Source of the DNA: a bacterium
Lineage (GTDB): Bacteria > Zixibacteria > MSB-5A5 > CAIYYT01
Direction of reading: 5' to 3'
DNA: 64,000 nt
Assembly: GCA_016708315.1 (NCBI GenBank)
Contig: JADJGC010000023.1
Coordinates: 682,001-746,000, forward strand
Part shown: positions 8,003 through 17,113 of the stretch, one piece after another
How positions within the stretch are numbered: position 1 is the first letter of the stretch
Layout: each line of letters begins with the position of its first letter
Position numbers and translations under genes: made by a program
The notes under the pieces: model-generated
Told to the model about the DNA's origin: nothing
The model's input: only the letters and a program-made list of their open reading frames with translations
Database searches by the model: none

Positions 8003-9283
8003 ATGGGACTTATGAAGACATTTCGATTTCTAATAATTTCGCTCATTGGATTGACAATAATCTGCTCGCACGCCTTTGCCAATAAGATCTTGATCTACAT
8101 GGATCGCGAACAAACGAATCACCTCAAGGCCTACGGCGTCGCATTCTGGACGCTTAAACAGAATCGTCCCGTCGAGTGGTTGTTGAATTATCGCGGCGGT
8201 TCATTCCTGTTGGATGATTTCGAAGGTATTAAGAATTTATGCGCTCTGCGCGGCGTCGCTTCAACGACAATTGACGCCGGCGATGAGGCGCTTCTGCGTG
8301 CCACTATCGAAGAGAACAACATGGAAGCGGTATTGCTGGAGAAAGCGCCGGCAGTGGCGATCTATAGTCCGCCAAACAACGAGCCGTGGGACGATGCCGT
8401 GACACTGGCTCTCCAGTATGCTGAGATCGAGTACAAGACTCTCTGGGATCCAGAGGTTCTGGACGGTAAGTTGGAAGAGTACGACTGGCTGCATCTTCAT
8501 CACGAGGATTTCACCGGGCAATATGGCAGGTTCCATAACTCGTTCCGCAATACTCTATGGTACCAGCAAGAAGTCGCGACAAACGAACAGACAGCACGAA
8601 CGCTCGGTTACCGCAAGGTTTCCGATATGAAGCGCGCCGTTGTATTGGCGGTCGAAGACTTCGTCGCCCGCGGCGGTTTCATGTTCTCGATGTGTTCGGC
8701 GCCGGAGACATTCGATATCGCGCTGGCGGCTCAAAACACCGACATTGTTCCGAAGGAATTTGACGGCGATGCAATTGATCCGGGCTACGAGGGCAAACTT
8801 GATTTTGGCAAGTGCATGGCGTTCGAGAATTTTGATTTGTCAGTGAATCCGCTTGAGTACAAGCACTCTGATATCGACACCTATCCCGACCGACAGAAGT
8901 ATGCTGCGGTTCCGGAACTTGATTACTTTCAATTGTTCGATTTCTCCGCAAAGCTCGACCCGGTGCCGACGATGCTGGTCCAGGACCATGTTGGTGTGGT
9001 CAAAGGATTCATGGGACAGTCCACAGCTTTTCGTAAGTCGCTTCTGAAAAAGTTCGTGACGATTCTTGCAGAAGTAGATGGACAAGACGAGGTCCGCTAC
9101 GTTCACGGCAACTACGGAAAAGGAACTTTTACTTTTCTTGGCGGGCACGATCCGGAAGATTACCAGCACATGGTTGGTGATCCGCCGACCCAATTGGAGT
9201 TATTCAAGGACTCGCCCGGATATCGATTGATACTCAACAACATCCTATTCCCGGCTGCTAAGAAGAAAGAACGCAAGACTTAA
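8003..9283 (+). CDS. Secreted protein of the FCB family mislabelled 'asparagine synthetase B'
   Basis: This 426-residue exported protein has a signal peptide ending near residue 26 (cleavage after SHAFA). It closely resembles a family in Bacteroidetes often annotated as asparagine synthetase B, with the segments NHLKAYGVAFW, WLLNYRGGSF, KAPAVAIYSPPN, WLHLHHEDFTGQYG and GGFMFSMCSAPETFDIALAA. I see no glutaminase Cys at position 2 and no ATP-pyrophosphatase loop, so that name is not supported. The Cys in FMFSMCSAPE has the setting of a class I amidotransferase-like nucleophile elbow, but this is inference. Two starts (8003 and the ATG at 8012) are possible and give the same mature protein. Function unknown. 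Confidence 0.8.
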   Translation: MGLMKTFRFLIISLIGLTIICSHAFANKILIYMDREQTNHLKAYGVAFWTLKQNRPVEWLLNYRGGSFLLDDFEGIKNLCALRGVASTTIDAGDEALLRATIEENNMEAVLLEKAPAVAIYSPPNNEPWDDAVTLALQYAEIEYKTLWDPEVLDGKLEEYDWLHLHHEDFTGQYGRFHNSFRNTLWYQQEVATNEQTARTLGYRKVSDMKRAVVLAVEDFVARGGFMFSMCSAPETFDIALAAQNTDIVPKEFDGDAIDPGYEGKLDFGKCMAFENFDLSVNPLEYKHSDIDTYPDRQKYAAVPELDYFQLFDFSAKLDPVPTMLVQDHVGVVKGFMGQSTAFRKSLLKKFVTILAEVDGQDEVRYVHGNYGKGTFTFLGGHDPEDYQHMVGDPPTQLELFKDSPGYRLILNNILFPAAKKKERKT

Positions 9284-9325
9284 CTCACTGCTACTGTCCA
9301 AGATAGTGATAGTGAAATAATTCTC

Positions 9326-9354
9326 TTGATTTTCGAATCAGCATTCGTTAGATA
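9326..9354 (+). promoter_or_regulatory. Possible promoter of the ERCC4-HhH gene
   Basis: TTGATT, a 17-bp spacer and TAGATA lie about 165 bp before the gene at 9520. The leader between them has no recognised element. Confidence 0.35.
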
Positions 9355-9519
9355 TTACTATCTTCGCTGACCTGAACAGGTCGGATAGACGGCTAAATAC
9401 CCAGCATCTCTTAGAATGTCGTCAGTGCGCGTAAGCGCAGATTTTGCAGGCAATCTGGTTGTCCGCACGTTGATAGAGAATGAAGCCACACATTACAATG
9501 CAACCGCTTGGAGGATTAC

Positions 9520-10236
9520 GTGTCCGGTGCGAGTGATATACTCATCGCCAATATCAGAGAAAAAGGCTCGGAAGTTACCGCCTTCCTGGAAAAGGAAGGA
9601 ATCAACATCCGATACACAGCACTGCGGCTAATCGACTATCTGATTGCCGGACGAATTGCGGTTATCCGTCGCACAGTTCCGGCATTCATGGATGATCTGT
9701 CCAACAAGCTGGTGTACCGGACCGCGCCGGAATTCAAGAGGACCTTCCCTGACCCGCTTTACATCGTTGAAGGCGACAGACCCGCATCGACAATATCATC
9801 GACAACACATGGCCGCTCCGGTGTGACCTATCTGACCTTTGTAAATCGTATTCCGATTATTTTCTCCAGCACTCCCGAAGAAACCGGAAAGTACCTTGCT
9901 CTAATGATGAAGCAGGTGGCGTTCGCGTCGACTGCCGAGAAGATGGGTAATGACTCCGAAGAAACACCGGACGATTCGACTATAGAAATCGATGCCGAAG
10001 TTCAAATGCAGGTTCTGTCGGCGATTCCAGGTATCAAGGAAGAAGACGCCAAGGCATTGATAGCCAAGTTTGGTACTCTTCGCGCTATCGCGACTGCTGC
10101 CGAGCCTGAACTTGCCAAGATTAAAGGCATTGGCGGCAAGAAGGCAAAGTCGATTGCTCAGGCATTTAACTCATCAGTCTTCGACACCCAGCCGGCAACG
10201 AACACTAAGACTTCAAAGACTTCTTCTATTCGATAG
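9520..10236 (+). CDS. ERCC4-like (XPF-type) domain with degenerate active site, fused to helix-hairpin-helix
   Basis: The 238-residue protein has an XPF/ERCC4 nuclease fold (residues about 6-135) and a tandem HhH domain (about 148-225; PGIKEEDAKALIAKFG and IKGIGGKKAKSIAQAF). The fold matches the family along its length, including REK near 13-15 and YIVEGD at 81-86. The catalytic signature GDx(n)ERKx3D is broken: Gly is Ile38, Asp39 stays, Glu is Ile49, Lys is Arg51 and the last Asp is Ala55. The early Asp of the usual VDxRE is Asn11. It is therefore unlikely to cut DNA. A dead ERCC4 domain plus HhH is also the design of eukaryotic ERCC1 and FAAP24. The start is the GTG with GGAGG five nt upstream. 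Confidence 0.82.
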   Translation: MSGASDILIANIREKGSEVTAFLEKEGINIRYTALRLIDYLIAGRIAVIRRTVPAFMDDLSNKLVYRTAPEFKRTFPDPLYIVEGDRPASTISSTTHGRSGVTYLTFVNRIPIIFSSTPEETGKYLALMMKQVAFASTAEKMGNDSEETPDDSTIEIDAEVQMQVLSAIPGIKEEDAKALIAKFGTLRAIATAAEPELAKIKGIGGKKAKSIAQAFNSSVFDTQPATNTKTSKTSSIR

Positions 10237-10290
10237 AACTTTCTGCTCAATTAGAATTCAGTCTCTCATTTTCAATTCCAAGATTGCGTG

Positions 10291-10296
10291 TATATT
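10291..10296 (+). promoter_or_regulatory. -10 box of the DUF2723 gene (leaderless type)
   Basis: TATATT ends 6 nt before the GTG at 10303, with no Shine-Dalgarno between. The -35 region is weak. Confidence 0.4.
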
Positions 10297-10302
10297 GTTT
10301 GC

Positions 10303-12453
10303 GTGATCAGCACTCCGCAAACTAAGAAGTATTTCGCGGCGCTTTCTTTCGCGTTGCCACTGTGTCTCTATCTGGCAACTGTGTGCCGTGGAATACCGAT
10401 AGGCGATGCGCCGGAACTCGCGCTTGCTGCCGCAAAGCTCCAGATTGCGCACCCGCCGGGCTACCCACTATTGACAATCGTCGGGCGTATCTGGAGCGAA
10501 GCGTTCTTCTTCATGCGCCCCATAGTTGCGCTCAATTTGTTGAGTGCAGTGTTTGCCGCGTCAGCTTGTGGAATGCTCTACATTCTGCTATTGAGATTTG
10601 TCTCAGGTCGCGGAATCGCAATCTATGTCGCTGCCCTTGCTGTTACAGTTGCATTTGCTGCAAGCCGAACCATGTGGGCGACTGCGACCGGTTTCGAGGT
10701 CTATGCGTTGGCGGCATTCTTCGCCGTTGCCATTATTCTCTCCTTGATTCGCTTCGTACAAAACGGCGAGCGGCGGTTTTTCCTACTTTCAGCATATCTG
10801 CTGGGACTGTCATTGACTAATCACCTGTCGTTACTCGCTTTGTTGCCGGCGTTTGCAGTAGCGACTTTCACCAAGCGTTCGATCTTGAACTTGCGGACGA
10901 TTCTCGTGGCGGCTGTCGTCGGTGTGATTCCCGGCACTCTGTATGCCTATCTGATGATCCGCGCCAAATTCGATCTCGTGATGAGTTGGTACAATCCGCA
11001 AAGACTAACCGGCCTCAAACAGCAGATGTTTGCCGAGACTTATCAACGGTTCGTCGCTTCTCCTGACTTTGCCGATCTGATTCCCTATTTTCACCGACTG
11101 TGGAGCCAATTCGGAAGTGAATTGGTGCTTCCTTTCATTGCGTTGGCGCTGGGTGGAATTGTCATCCAAACTCGACGAGAGCCAAGAGTCACCGTCATTC
11201 TCGCTTCAATTGTACTTGCAAACTGCGCACTCAATTTCAATTACACGATCAGCGACATTGCACCCTATTACTTGCCCACGATCATCGTAGCGATGATCTG
11301 GCTGTTTGAACTTCTTGTCTGGCTGATCAACTTCGGGCGAATCGCCGCAGTAGGTGCGGCAGTGATTGCATCGGCTATTGCCGTCGTTGCCACAGTCGGT
11401 AACTTCGACCGCTCCGATCTTTCGGATCGCACCAAATCTGAACTCTATGCAAAGGACCTATTCGAGAACGTTCCACCGGGAGGCGTCATATTCTGTGGAA
11501 GCGATAACTCAATGTTCTCAACGCTCTACTTGCGCTACGTTGAGAATTTCCGAAGTGACTGTAGCGTGTACGGTCACCTGCCGACGATGAGTCATTTGCA
11601 GCGAGAACTGGGGTATCAGTTTGAAGGCGATTGGACGAACTTCCCCGACTTGCTGAGTCATGCCATCAGTTCCGATACGCGTCCCGTTGTAATGGCGCGC
11701 GAATTGATGAATTTCGACAACGACTTCCCGCGAATTCGCGAGGGCCTCATCGCTCGAGATTTGGTTTACGTTGTGGATTCCACAATTCAACTGCCGCGAA
11801 TCGAACCACAAGTCGATTTCGAGAATCCACCTGCGCTGTACGACCCCAAGGAGGCGCTGATGTACGCAGTTTACAGCTTGGCTGCGGCCGAGACAGCAAC
11901 AAGTCATGATCAATCCGAAGCAGACCGACTGTACAACCGCACTATCAGAATGGTCAATGCGATCCGAGAACCATCGCTCTCGAGCGCACTCGCAGCATAC
12001 TTTGCGAATCGCGACGAACAGCGCTATGCGATTTCAGTTATCGAACCGACGCTGCTATTGCCAACGCTGCGCAAATCGGAGCGGCTGCAACTGCTCGGCG
12101 GGCTGGGAACCGCACAACTGCGACTTCAGAATACTGTGGCTGCGAAATCGGTTTTCAACCAAATGCTCGGGCTCGACAAAGCAAACACCGAGGCGCAATT
12201 TCAACTACTGACATTGGAGGCTTCGGACGCAATCAAGAACAATAACTTGCAAGGGGCAATTTCTGTCTACGAGCGCATGGCGTTGCTCGCTCCTGATCAG
12301 TATCAGGTCACAATGCAATTGGCTGTGTTGTATACAGAAGTTGGAAACAGGGACGCTGCCCGATCGGCGCTTCAACGCTGTATCGATGTCAACTATCGAC
12401 GTGACGAAGCGACATCGTTATTGCACCAATTGAACTCGAATGGCGGGGAGTAG
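10303..12453 (+). CDS. DUF2723 family membrane glycosyltransferase-like protein with TPR tail
   Basis: This is a 716-residue membrane protein. The first 360 residues contain about ten hydrophobic segments with the family motif GDAPELALAAAKLQIAHPPG near residue 35. The Asp-Glu and HPPGYP pattern is typical of GT-C type (protein O-mannosyltransferase-like) enzymes that use lipid-linked sugars. The last 150 residues are helical and TPR-like, with paired helices such as SVYERMALLAPDQYQVTMQL. Such proteins are common in FCB bacteria and are thought to glycosylate exported proteins. The start is placed at GTG 10303 because of the -10 box; an in-frame GTG at 10288 lies inside the box. It stands alone and converges with mtaB. 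Confidence 0.83.
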   Translation: MISTPQTKKYFAALSFALPLCLYLATVCRGIPIGDAPELALAAAKLQIAHPPGYPLLTIVGRIWSEAFFFMRPIVALNLLSAVFAASACGMLYILLLRFVSGRGIAIYVAALAVTVAFAASRTMWATATGFEVYALAAFFAVAIILSLIRFVQNGERRFFLLSAYLLGLSLTNHLSLLALLPAFAVATFTKRSILNLRTILVAAVVGVIPGTLYAYLMIRAKFDLVMSWYNPQRLTGLKQQMFAETYQRFVASPDFADLIPYFHRLWSQFGSELVLPFIALALGGIVIQTRREPRVTVILASIVLANCALNFNYTISDIAPYYLPTIIVAMIWLFELLVWLINFGRIAAVGAAVIASAIAVVATVGNFDRSDLSDRTKSELYAKDLFENVPPGGVIFCGSDNSMFSTLYLRYVENFRSDCSVYGHLPTMSHLQRELGYQFEGDWTNFPDLLSHAISSDTRPVVMARELMNFDNDFPRIREGLIARDLVYVVDSTIQLPRIEPQVDFENPPALYDPKEALMYAVYSLAAAETATSHDQSEADRLYNRTIRMVNAIREPSLSSALAAYFANRDEQRYAISVIEPTLLLPTLRKSERLQLLGGLGTAQLRLQNTVAAKSVFNQMLGLDKANTEAQFQLLTLEASDAIKNNNLQGAISVYERMALLAPDQYQVTMQLAVLYTEVGNRDAARSALQRCIDVNYRRDEATSLLHQLNSNGGE

Positions 12454-12464
12454 TTTAGTTTGCG

Positions 12465-13775
12465 CTACGCAACAATTAGCGTTTTGCTCGTCGTCGGAGC
12501 AGCAATCAAGCGGTCGTGCTCAAGATGCGAAAGCTGTACCGATACTATTTGATTCTCCAAAGCACGCTCCGACTTGACGTGCACTCGCATATAGTTTTCC
12601 GTATAGCCCGTCCAGTAGCCATCTTCCTGCGTCTCAAACAGCACACTGACTGATTGTCCAACATGCGCTGCGTAAAATGCTCGTCGTTTGCGCTCGGACA
12701 ACTCAATCAAATTGCGCGTGCGTGCCTTCTTTACCTGATGAGGGACCTTTGGCTTCAAATCCCAGGAGGGCGTACCGGGACGATCGGAATAGGTGAAGAC
12801 GTGGAAATAGAAAAAGGGCAAGTCAGTCAAAACATCGCGAGTATTCTGGAATTCGGTCTCGCCTTCAGTCGGGTACCCAACCATGATATCAGTACCAAGA
12901 CCGATATCGGGAATCAGCTTGGCCGACCACTCAATGAATTTCGCGAACGGCTTGATAGTATGTTTGCGCGCCATTGACGAAAGAATCTTGTCATCGCAGC
13001 TTTGCAGCGGAACATGCAAGTAGTGACAAAGCTTTTCTGAAGACGCCATATAGCGCACCAGTTCAGCGCCAATCGTAGTCGGCTCAATCGAGCTGATTCG
13101 AATACGCGCCAGACCGTCGATTGCTTCGAGGCGTTCAATTACCTTGAGAAGGTTCTTCCCGTCGTTTTTATAGGTTCCAATGTTGACACCGGTGAGGACA
13201 AGTTCACGATGGCCGGCGGAAACCAGCGCTTCAGCTTCGCGAATGATATCGTCGAAATTGCGACTGCGGGCACGGCCCCGCACGGTGGGGATGATGCAGA
13301 ACGAGCAGAAGTAGTTACAGCCATCCTGAATTTTCAGGTTCGCGCGAGTATTGAATGTATAGAGCCCGCTGGTTTCGATGGTGAATTCTTTATCGGGCAG
13401 TTTCGGCGAATGAATGATTTGCGGCGAATGGTTTTTGTTCAGCCCATTGAGAAACTCGCCGACTCGAAGTTTATGTTCATTGCCAATTATCAAATCAACT
13501 CCGCGGATGCCGCTGATGGTTTCAACACCACTCTGGGCGTAACAGCCGACAACTGCGACAAAGGTCGTTGGATTGATTCGCAACGCCGCGCGAACAGCTT
13601 GCCGGCATTTGGAATCCGCCTGCTCGGTGACTGTACAGGTGTTGATAACGGTCACGTCGGCGGGTTCGCCGAATTCGACGATCTCGAATCCGCGCGAAGC
13701 GAGACTGTTGGCTATGATAGCTGTTTCGGCTTGATTGAGCCGACATCCAAGCGTATGTAACGAGGCTCTTGGCAA
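12465..13775 (-). CDS. mtaB: tRNA t6A37 methylthiotransferase MtaB
   Basis: MtaB is a radical SAM enzyme that adds a methylthio group to N6-threonylcarbamoyladenosine 37 in tRNA. The 436-residue protein has the UPF0004 domain with its three cluster cysteines (LGCRLNQAE, NTCTVTEQAD, VGCYAQSG). The radical SAM motif CNYFCSFC follows, with the typical LTGVNIG and LHVPLQS segments, and a C-terminal TRAM-like region. The start is a TTG seven nt after GGAG. Its 3' end faces the DUF2723 gene with an 11-bp gap. It is 105 bp after the zinc-finger gene and is probably not functionally part of the hydrogenase operon, though it may be read through from it. Confidence 0.95.
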   Translation of the reverse strand: MPRASLHTLGCRLNQAETAIIANSLASRGFEIVEFGEPADVTVINTCTVTEQADSKCRQAVRAALRINPTTFVAVVGCYAQSGVETISGIRGVDLIIGNEHKLRVGEFLNGLNKNHSPQIIHSPKLPDKEFTIETSGLYTFNTRANLKIQDGCNYFCSFCIIPTVRGRARSRNFDDIIREAEALVSAGHRELVLTGVNIGTYKNDGKNLLKVIERLEAIDGLARIRISSIEPTTIGAELVRYMASSEKLCHYLHVPLQSCDDKILSSMARKHTIKPFAKFIEWSAKLIPDIGLGTDIMVGYPTEGETEFQNTRDVLTDLPFFYFHVFTYSDRPGTPSWDLKPKVPHQVKKARTRNLIELSERKRRAFYAAHVGQSVSVLFETQEDGYWTGYTENYMRVHVKSERALENQIVSVQLSHLEHDRLIAAPTTSKTLIVA

Positions 13776-13880
13776 CTAACTACTCCGCAAATTGACAACC
13801 ATGGCGCCGGATGGTGGCGCTGTCGAAGTTAGTCAGAATAAAGTCTAAAGTCAGGAAAGTCAATAGGAGTCAGATAGGAT

Positions 13881-14186
13881 TCACGTGCGGTGCGGCCTGA
13901 ATGCAAACTCCCTCATGCTCATCGACTCCGGTACCGGATACACGCCGGCACCGGCACATAACGGGCATGGGTTCTTGTCGGACTGCCGGACTTCAATTAA
14001 TCCGGTGCCGCCACACGCGTAACAATTTTTGCCGGAAGCATCCTGCCCCTTACCGAAGCAGTACAGACAGACGTGGGCGTGATTCGGCGTGAGACATCTG
14101 TTATCGACCCAGCCGCGACCAAGGCATTCAGGGCAGGTTTTCGGAGGGCCCTCGTTAGAGGGCGACTTGCGTTCTTCGGTTGACAT
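13881..14186 (-). CDS. Small DnaJ-type zinc-finger protein at the end of the hydrogenase operon
   Basis: The 101-residue protein has four CxxCxGxG-like knuckles: CPECLGRGW, CLYCFGKGQ, CYACGGTGL and CPLCAGAGV. This is the layout of the DnaJ cysteine-rich domain, which binds two zinc ions, but with no J-domain. It starts at an ATG that overlaps the end of the hydrogenase maturation protease gene by 32 nt, and AGGG precedes it. The overlap suggests co-translation with the hydrogenase genes and a possible role in metal delivery or folding of the hydrogenase, which is inference. The C-terminal 20 residues are Pro/Arg rich and not recognised. Confidence 0.75.
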   Translation of the reverse strand: MSTEERKSPSNEGPPKTCPECLGRGWVDNRCLTPNHAHVCLYCFGKGQDASGKNCYACGGTGLIEVRQSDKNPCPLCAGAGVYPVPESMSMREFAFRPHRT

Positions 14187-14667
14187 TGGTTTCCCTGATT
14201 CTGTTGTTGAACAACCATTTATCGATCCTAACAATCGCCGGTGCGACGGCGGCTTTGATAGGTTCTGTCATCTCTTCGTTCAACGTCGTTACATCAGCGA
14301 CCTCGACAGCGAGAACGTCTATCTGTTCCGGCATCTGGTATCCCATCTGCCTCCCTAACTCCATCGCTGTCGGCAGGCTCATTTGGTGGCTGGTGGTGAG
14401 ATTGCGAGAAGGTGTCAAGTCACCCAACGGGAAATAGTGCAGTGTTCCTGCTGGCTCTTTCCCAGTCACAATGCTGTCGATGATGAGCGCCTTATCCCTG
14501 CCGCTTAGCAGATCCAAGAGGCTGAATCCTGCGACCGGCGCGAAGATTACTTCGACATGATCATCTTCGCGCTGCCGCTGAATCAACGTCTTGGCAATCG
14601 TCGGGCCAAAAGCGTCATCCGACAACACTTCGTTGCCGAGACAGAGGATGAGAATTGGTTTCAGCAT
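14155..14667 (-). CDS. Hydrogenase maturation endopeptidase, HyaD/FrhD type
   Basis: It removes the C-terminal extension of the NiFe-hydrogenase large subunit after nickel insertion. The 170-residue protein starts with the family signature ILCLGNEVLSDDAFGP (the Glu and first Asp bind nickel), then VIFAPVAGFSLLDLLSGRDKA, IIDSI and TSHQMSLPTAM, which contains the third metal-binding His. It begins 4 nt before the stop of the large-subunit gene, so translation is coupled, and it lies directly after its presumed substrate. Longer upstream reading in this frame lies within the hydrogenase gene and is not family-like. Confidence 0.93.
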   Translation of the reverse strand: MLKPILILCLGNEVLSDDAFGPTIAKTLIQRQREDDHVEVIFAPVAGFSLLDLLSGRDKALIIDSIVTGKEPAGTLHYFPLGDLTPSRNLTTSHQMSLPTAMELGRQMGYQMPEQIDVLAVEVADVTTLNEEMTEPIKAAVAPAIVRIDKWLFNNRIRETNVNRRTQVAL

Positions 14668-16145
14668 TGTCTCCTGACGACATTGATAATTTCGCCGCTT
14701 TCGGCTGAGTGAACCACGACTTCCAGCGGCATCTCGCCCGGCAGTGAATGAGTGGCGCAACCGAAGCAAGGATCATAAGCACGAAACGCCATTTCGATCC
14801 GATTGAGAACGCCGTCAGTGATAGTAGTTCCCTTCTTGATGAGTCCTTCTGCGGCGCGTTTAATCGACATCGTAATCGGCGCATTATTGTTGGTGGTGCC
14901 GACGATGAGATTCGCCTCGGTGACGATACCATTCTGATCAGTCTTGTAGTGATGCGTCAATGTGCCGCGCGGCGCTTCGACGATACCGACACCCTCTCCG
15001 ACGATACTTGTCGGGGGATCAAGAACATGATCCGAAGTGATCTCTTCATCTTTCGCCTGTTCGAGTGTCGCCTCACAGGCAAACATCAACTCGACCACAC
15101 GCGCCCAGTGTGTTGCCAGAGTGGAATTGACCGGTGTCTTGCCAGTTCGATCTCCGGTGAGCGTTTCGAAATAACGTTCGTATTCAGCGTGCGCGAGCGG
15201 CGTCGCCATGCCTTCGGCGACATTAAGCCGTGCAAGAGGCGTCGCCTTGTAAACGCCGGAGTCCATGCCGTCGACGAATCCCTTCCAGCCTATCTTCTTC
15301 AAATAAGGATACTTGAGATAGGAATATGGTTCGACACGCTCTTCAACATATTGCAAATAGTCCTTCGGTTCGTACTTGGCGTGTTCGGTGCCGTCGGGAG
15401 CAGTTACGCGGACCTTGCCGTCGTAGAAGGTGACGTGATTGTTGGCATCAACCAATCCCATGTTGTAAGTCTGATGTGCGTACGAATCTGATAGGATCAT
15501 TTCCAGGTAGGCTTTGTTCGCGAGTACGACATCATTCAGCACTTGAATTGTGAACTTAGCAAACTCAACCATCTCTTCGCCGATCTTAATGATCTCCTGC
15601 TGTTCTTCTTTGCTGATTCGCTTGCTCATCCCGCCCGGGATTGCCGTTACGGGATGGACCTTCTTCCCGCCGATAATCTCGATGACGCGCTGACCGCGGG
15701 CGCGTTGGGCGATCACTTTCTTGCCGGCATCAAGTCCGACCTTGGCAATCACACCGAGAATGTTCCGCTCTGCCTTAGGGGCATCAGGACCGCAGACAAA
15801 GTCCGGTCCTCCCAACGCATAGAAGTGCGTCGTGTGGTCGCCGGCATAAAATGCATTGTACACCAACTCGCGTAGTTTGCGCGCAGCTGAAGGTATCGTG
15901 ACGCCGTATACTGCGTCTGCGGCTTTGGCAGAAGCCATATGATGCGCATCTGGACAGACACCACAAATGCGCGTCGTGATGCGCGCCAGCTCTTCTACCG
16001 GACGACCTTGGCAGAATTTCTCGAATCCGCGAAGTTCCGGAACTTGAAAGTAACAATTGGCGAGTTCGCCATCGTCATTGACGAACAAGTGAATCTTGCC
16101 GTGACCTTCAAGGCGCGTGATCGGATCTATGACAATGCTCTTCAT
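14661..16145 (-). CDS. mvhA: NiFe hydrogenase large subunit, group 3 (MvhA type)
   Basis: This catalytic subunit splits H2 at a Ni-Fe(CN)2CO centre. The 494-residue protein has the first metal motif RICGVCPDAHH near residue 60 and the second, DPCFGCATH, near the C-terminus; the N-terminal DPITRLEGHG is the family hallmark. About 28 residues follow DPCFGCATH, which the protease encoded next would remove. The neighbours MvhG and MvhD place it in the Hdr-linked cytoplasmic group 3c rather than among membrane uptake enzymes. Its start overlaps the mvhG stop by 4 nt. Confidence 0.96.
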   Translation of the reverse strand: MKSIVIDPITRLEGHGKIHLFVNDDGELANCYFQVPELRGFEKFCQGRPVEELARITTRICGVCPDAHHMASAKAADAVYGVTIPSAARKLRELVYNAFYAGDHTTHFYALGGPDFVCGPDAPKAERNILGVIAKVGLDAGKKVIAQRARGQRVIEIIGGKKVHPVTAIPGGMSKRISKEEQQEIIKIGEEMVEFAKFTIQVLNDVVLANKAYLEMILSDSYAHQTYNMGLVDANNHVTFYDGKVRVTAPDGTEHAKYEPKDYLQYVEERVEPYSYLKYPYLKKIGWKGFVDGMDSGVYKATPLARLNVAEGMATPLAHAEYERYFETLTGDRTGKTPVNSTLATHWARVVELMFACEATLEQAKDEEITSDHVLDPPTSIVGEGVGIVEAPRGTLTHHYKTDQNGIVTEANLIVGTTNNNAPITMSIKRAAEGLIKKGTTITDGVLNRIEMAFRAYDPCFGCATHSLPGEMPLEVVVHSAESGEIINVVRRQC

Positions 16146-17113
16146 ACTTGCACCCTCCGCAGAAGTGATCCGGCCATACTGAAGCGATAGAATGTACCAA
16201 GCGGATCGGGAATGGTGTTGATGATCTGCTCGATCTCTTCCGGATCAGTCGAATCAATTACGCTCGCCAACGCGGTGACCATTTTTGCACCTTGGTCGTT
16301 GATATTTGCCGGTAGACCGTAACACCCTCGACACGGCATCCCGGCCTTAACGCACTTTGCCCCGCAGCCGGAACGCGTCGCCGGTCCGAGACAGACGATG
16401 CCCTGTTCCATCAGGCACAAGTTCGGGTCAGTGACCTTCATGAATGGGCGAGTGAAGGATTTGATTTTCTTGATATTGCGTTCGCGTGGACATTCGTCGC
16501 AACAGCTTTTGTCAGTTGCGCCGAGCACCGTTCCCTTGGGGGGAAGCGGCTTGTTGTTCTGGAGAATATCTATCACCGCCAATACGGCATTCACAATTTG
16601 ATCTGATTGCGGCGGACAGCCGGGAATATAATAATCGACTTCCACTACTTGATCAAGTGACCGCACGGTATTCCAGAATTTCGGGATGGTGATTGTACCT
16701 TCCGGAACCTGCACTTCGGGCTGTGGCTCAACGTTGCCGCCATTGGCGAGGGATGGTGATTTGTGATAGACGTAATCGAGAATCGATTCCTTATTAAAGA
16801 AATTTGCCAGCGCTGGGATGCACCCCTCACCGGCGCAACTTCCGAAAGCCACCAATACGACAGATTTCTGCCGCAGCAGTTCCGCAAGTTCATAGTTCTC
16901 GCTCGTACGAATGGCGCCGTTAAACAAAGTCAGCGTTATCGACTTGTCTTCCATAGCACGGACGTCGTCGTATTTGATATCCATCGCACAGGGCCAGAAA
17001 ACGACGTCGAAGAAATCTGCGACAGCGAGGATCTTCTCCTCGATATCAAGAATCGCGATATCGCAGCCGCCGCAGGAGGAAGCCCAATATATTGCCAGTT
17101 TAGGTTTAGACAT
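16142..17113 (-). CDS. mvhG: NiFe hydrogenase small subunit (MvhG type)
   Basis: The small subunit carries iron-sulfur clusters that take electrons from the large subunit. The 323-residue protein begins with the cluster-binding segment IYWASSCGGCDIAILD. It then has GSCAGEGCIPAL, YYIPGCPPQSDQ and a C-terminal set of cysteines (CCDECPRERN, CLGPATRSGCGAKCVKAGMPCRGCYG) for further clusters. It lacks a Tat signal, as expected for a cytoplasmic group 3 enzyme. The ATG at 17113 has AGGAGG nine nt upstream and overlaps the end of mvhD by 8 nt; upstream in-frame codons lie within mvhD. Confidence 0.95.
   Translation of the reverse strand: MSKPKLAIYWASSCGGCDIAILDIEEKILAVADFFDVVFWPCAMDIKYDDVRAMEDKSITLTLFNGAIRTSENYELAELLRQKSVVLVAFGSCAGEGCIPALANFFNKESILDYVYHKSPSLANGGNVEPQPEVQVPEGTITIPKFWNTVRSLDQVVEVDYYIPGCPPQSDQIVNAVLAVIDILQNNKPLPPKGTVLGATDKSCCDECPRERNIKKIKSFTRPFMKVTDPNLCLMEQGIVCLGPATRSGCGAKCVKAGMPCRGCYGLPANINDQGAKMVTALASVIDSTDPEEIEQIINTIPDPLGTFYRFSMAGSLLRRVQV

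Noticed and set aside
8003..9283. Assignment as asparagine synthetase
   Set aside because: The protein is exported and lacks both catalytic domains of that enzyme.
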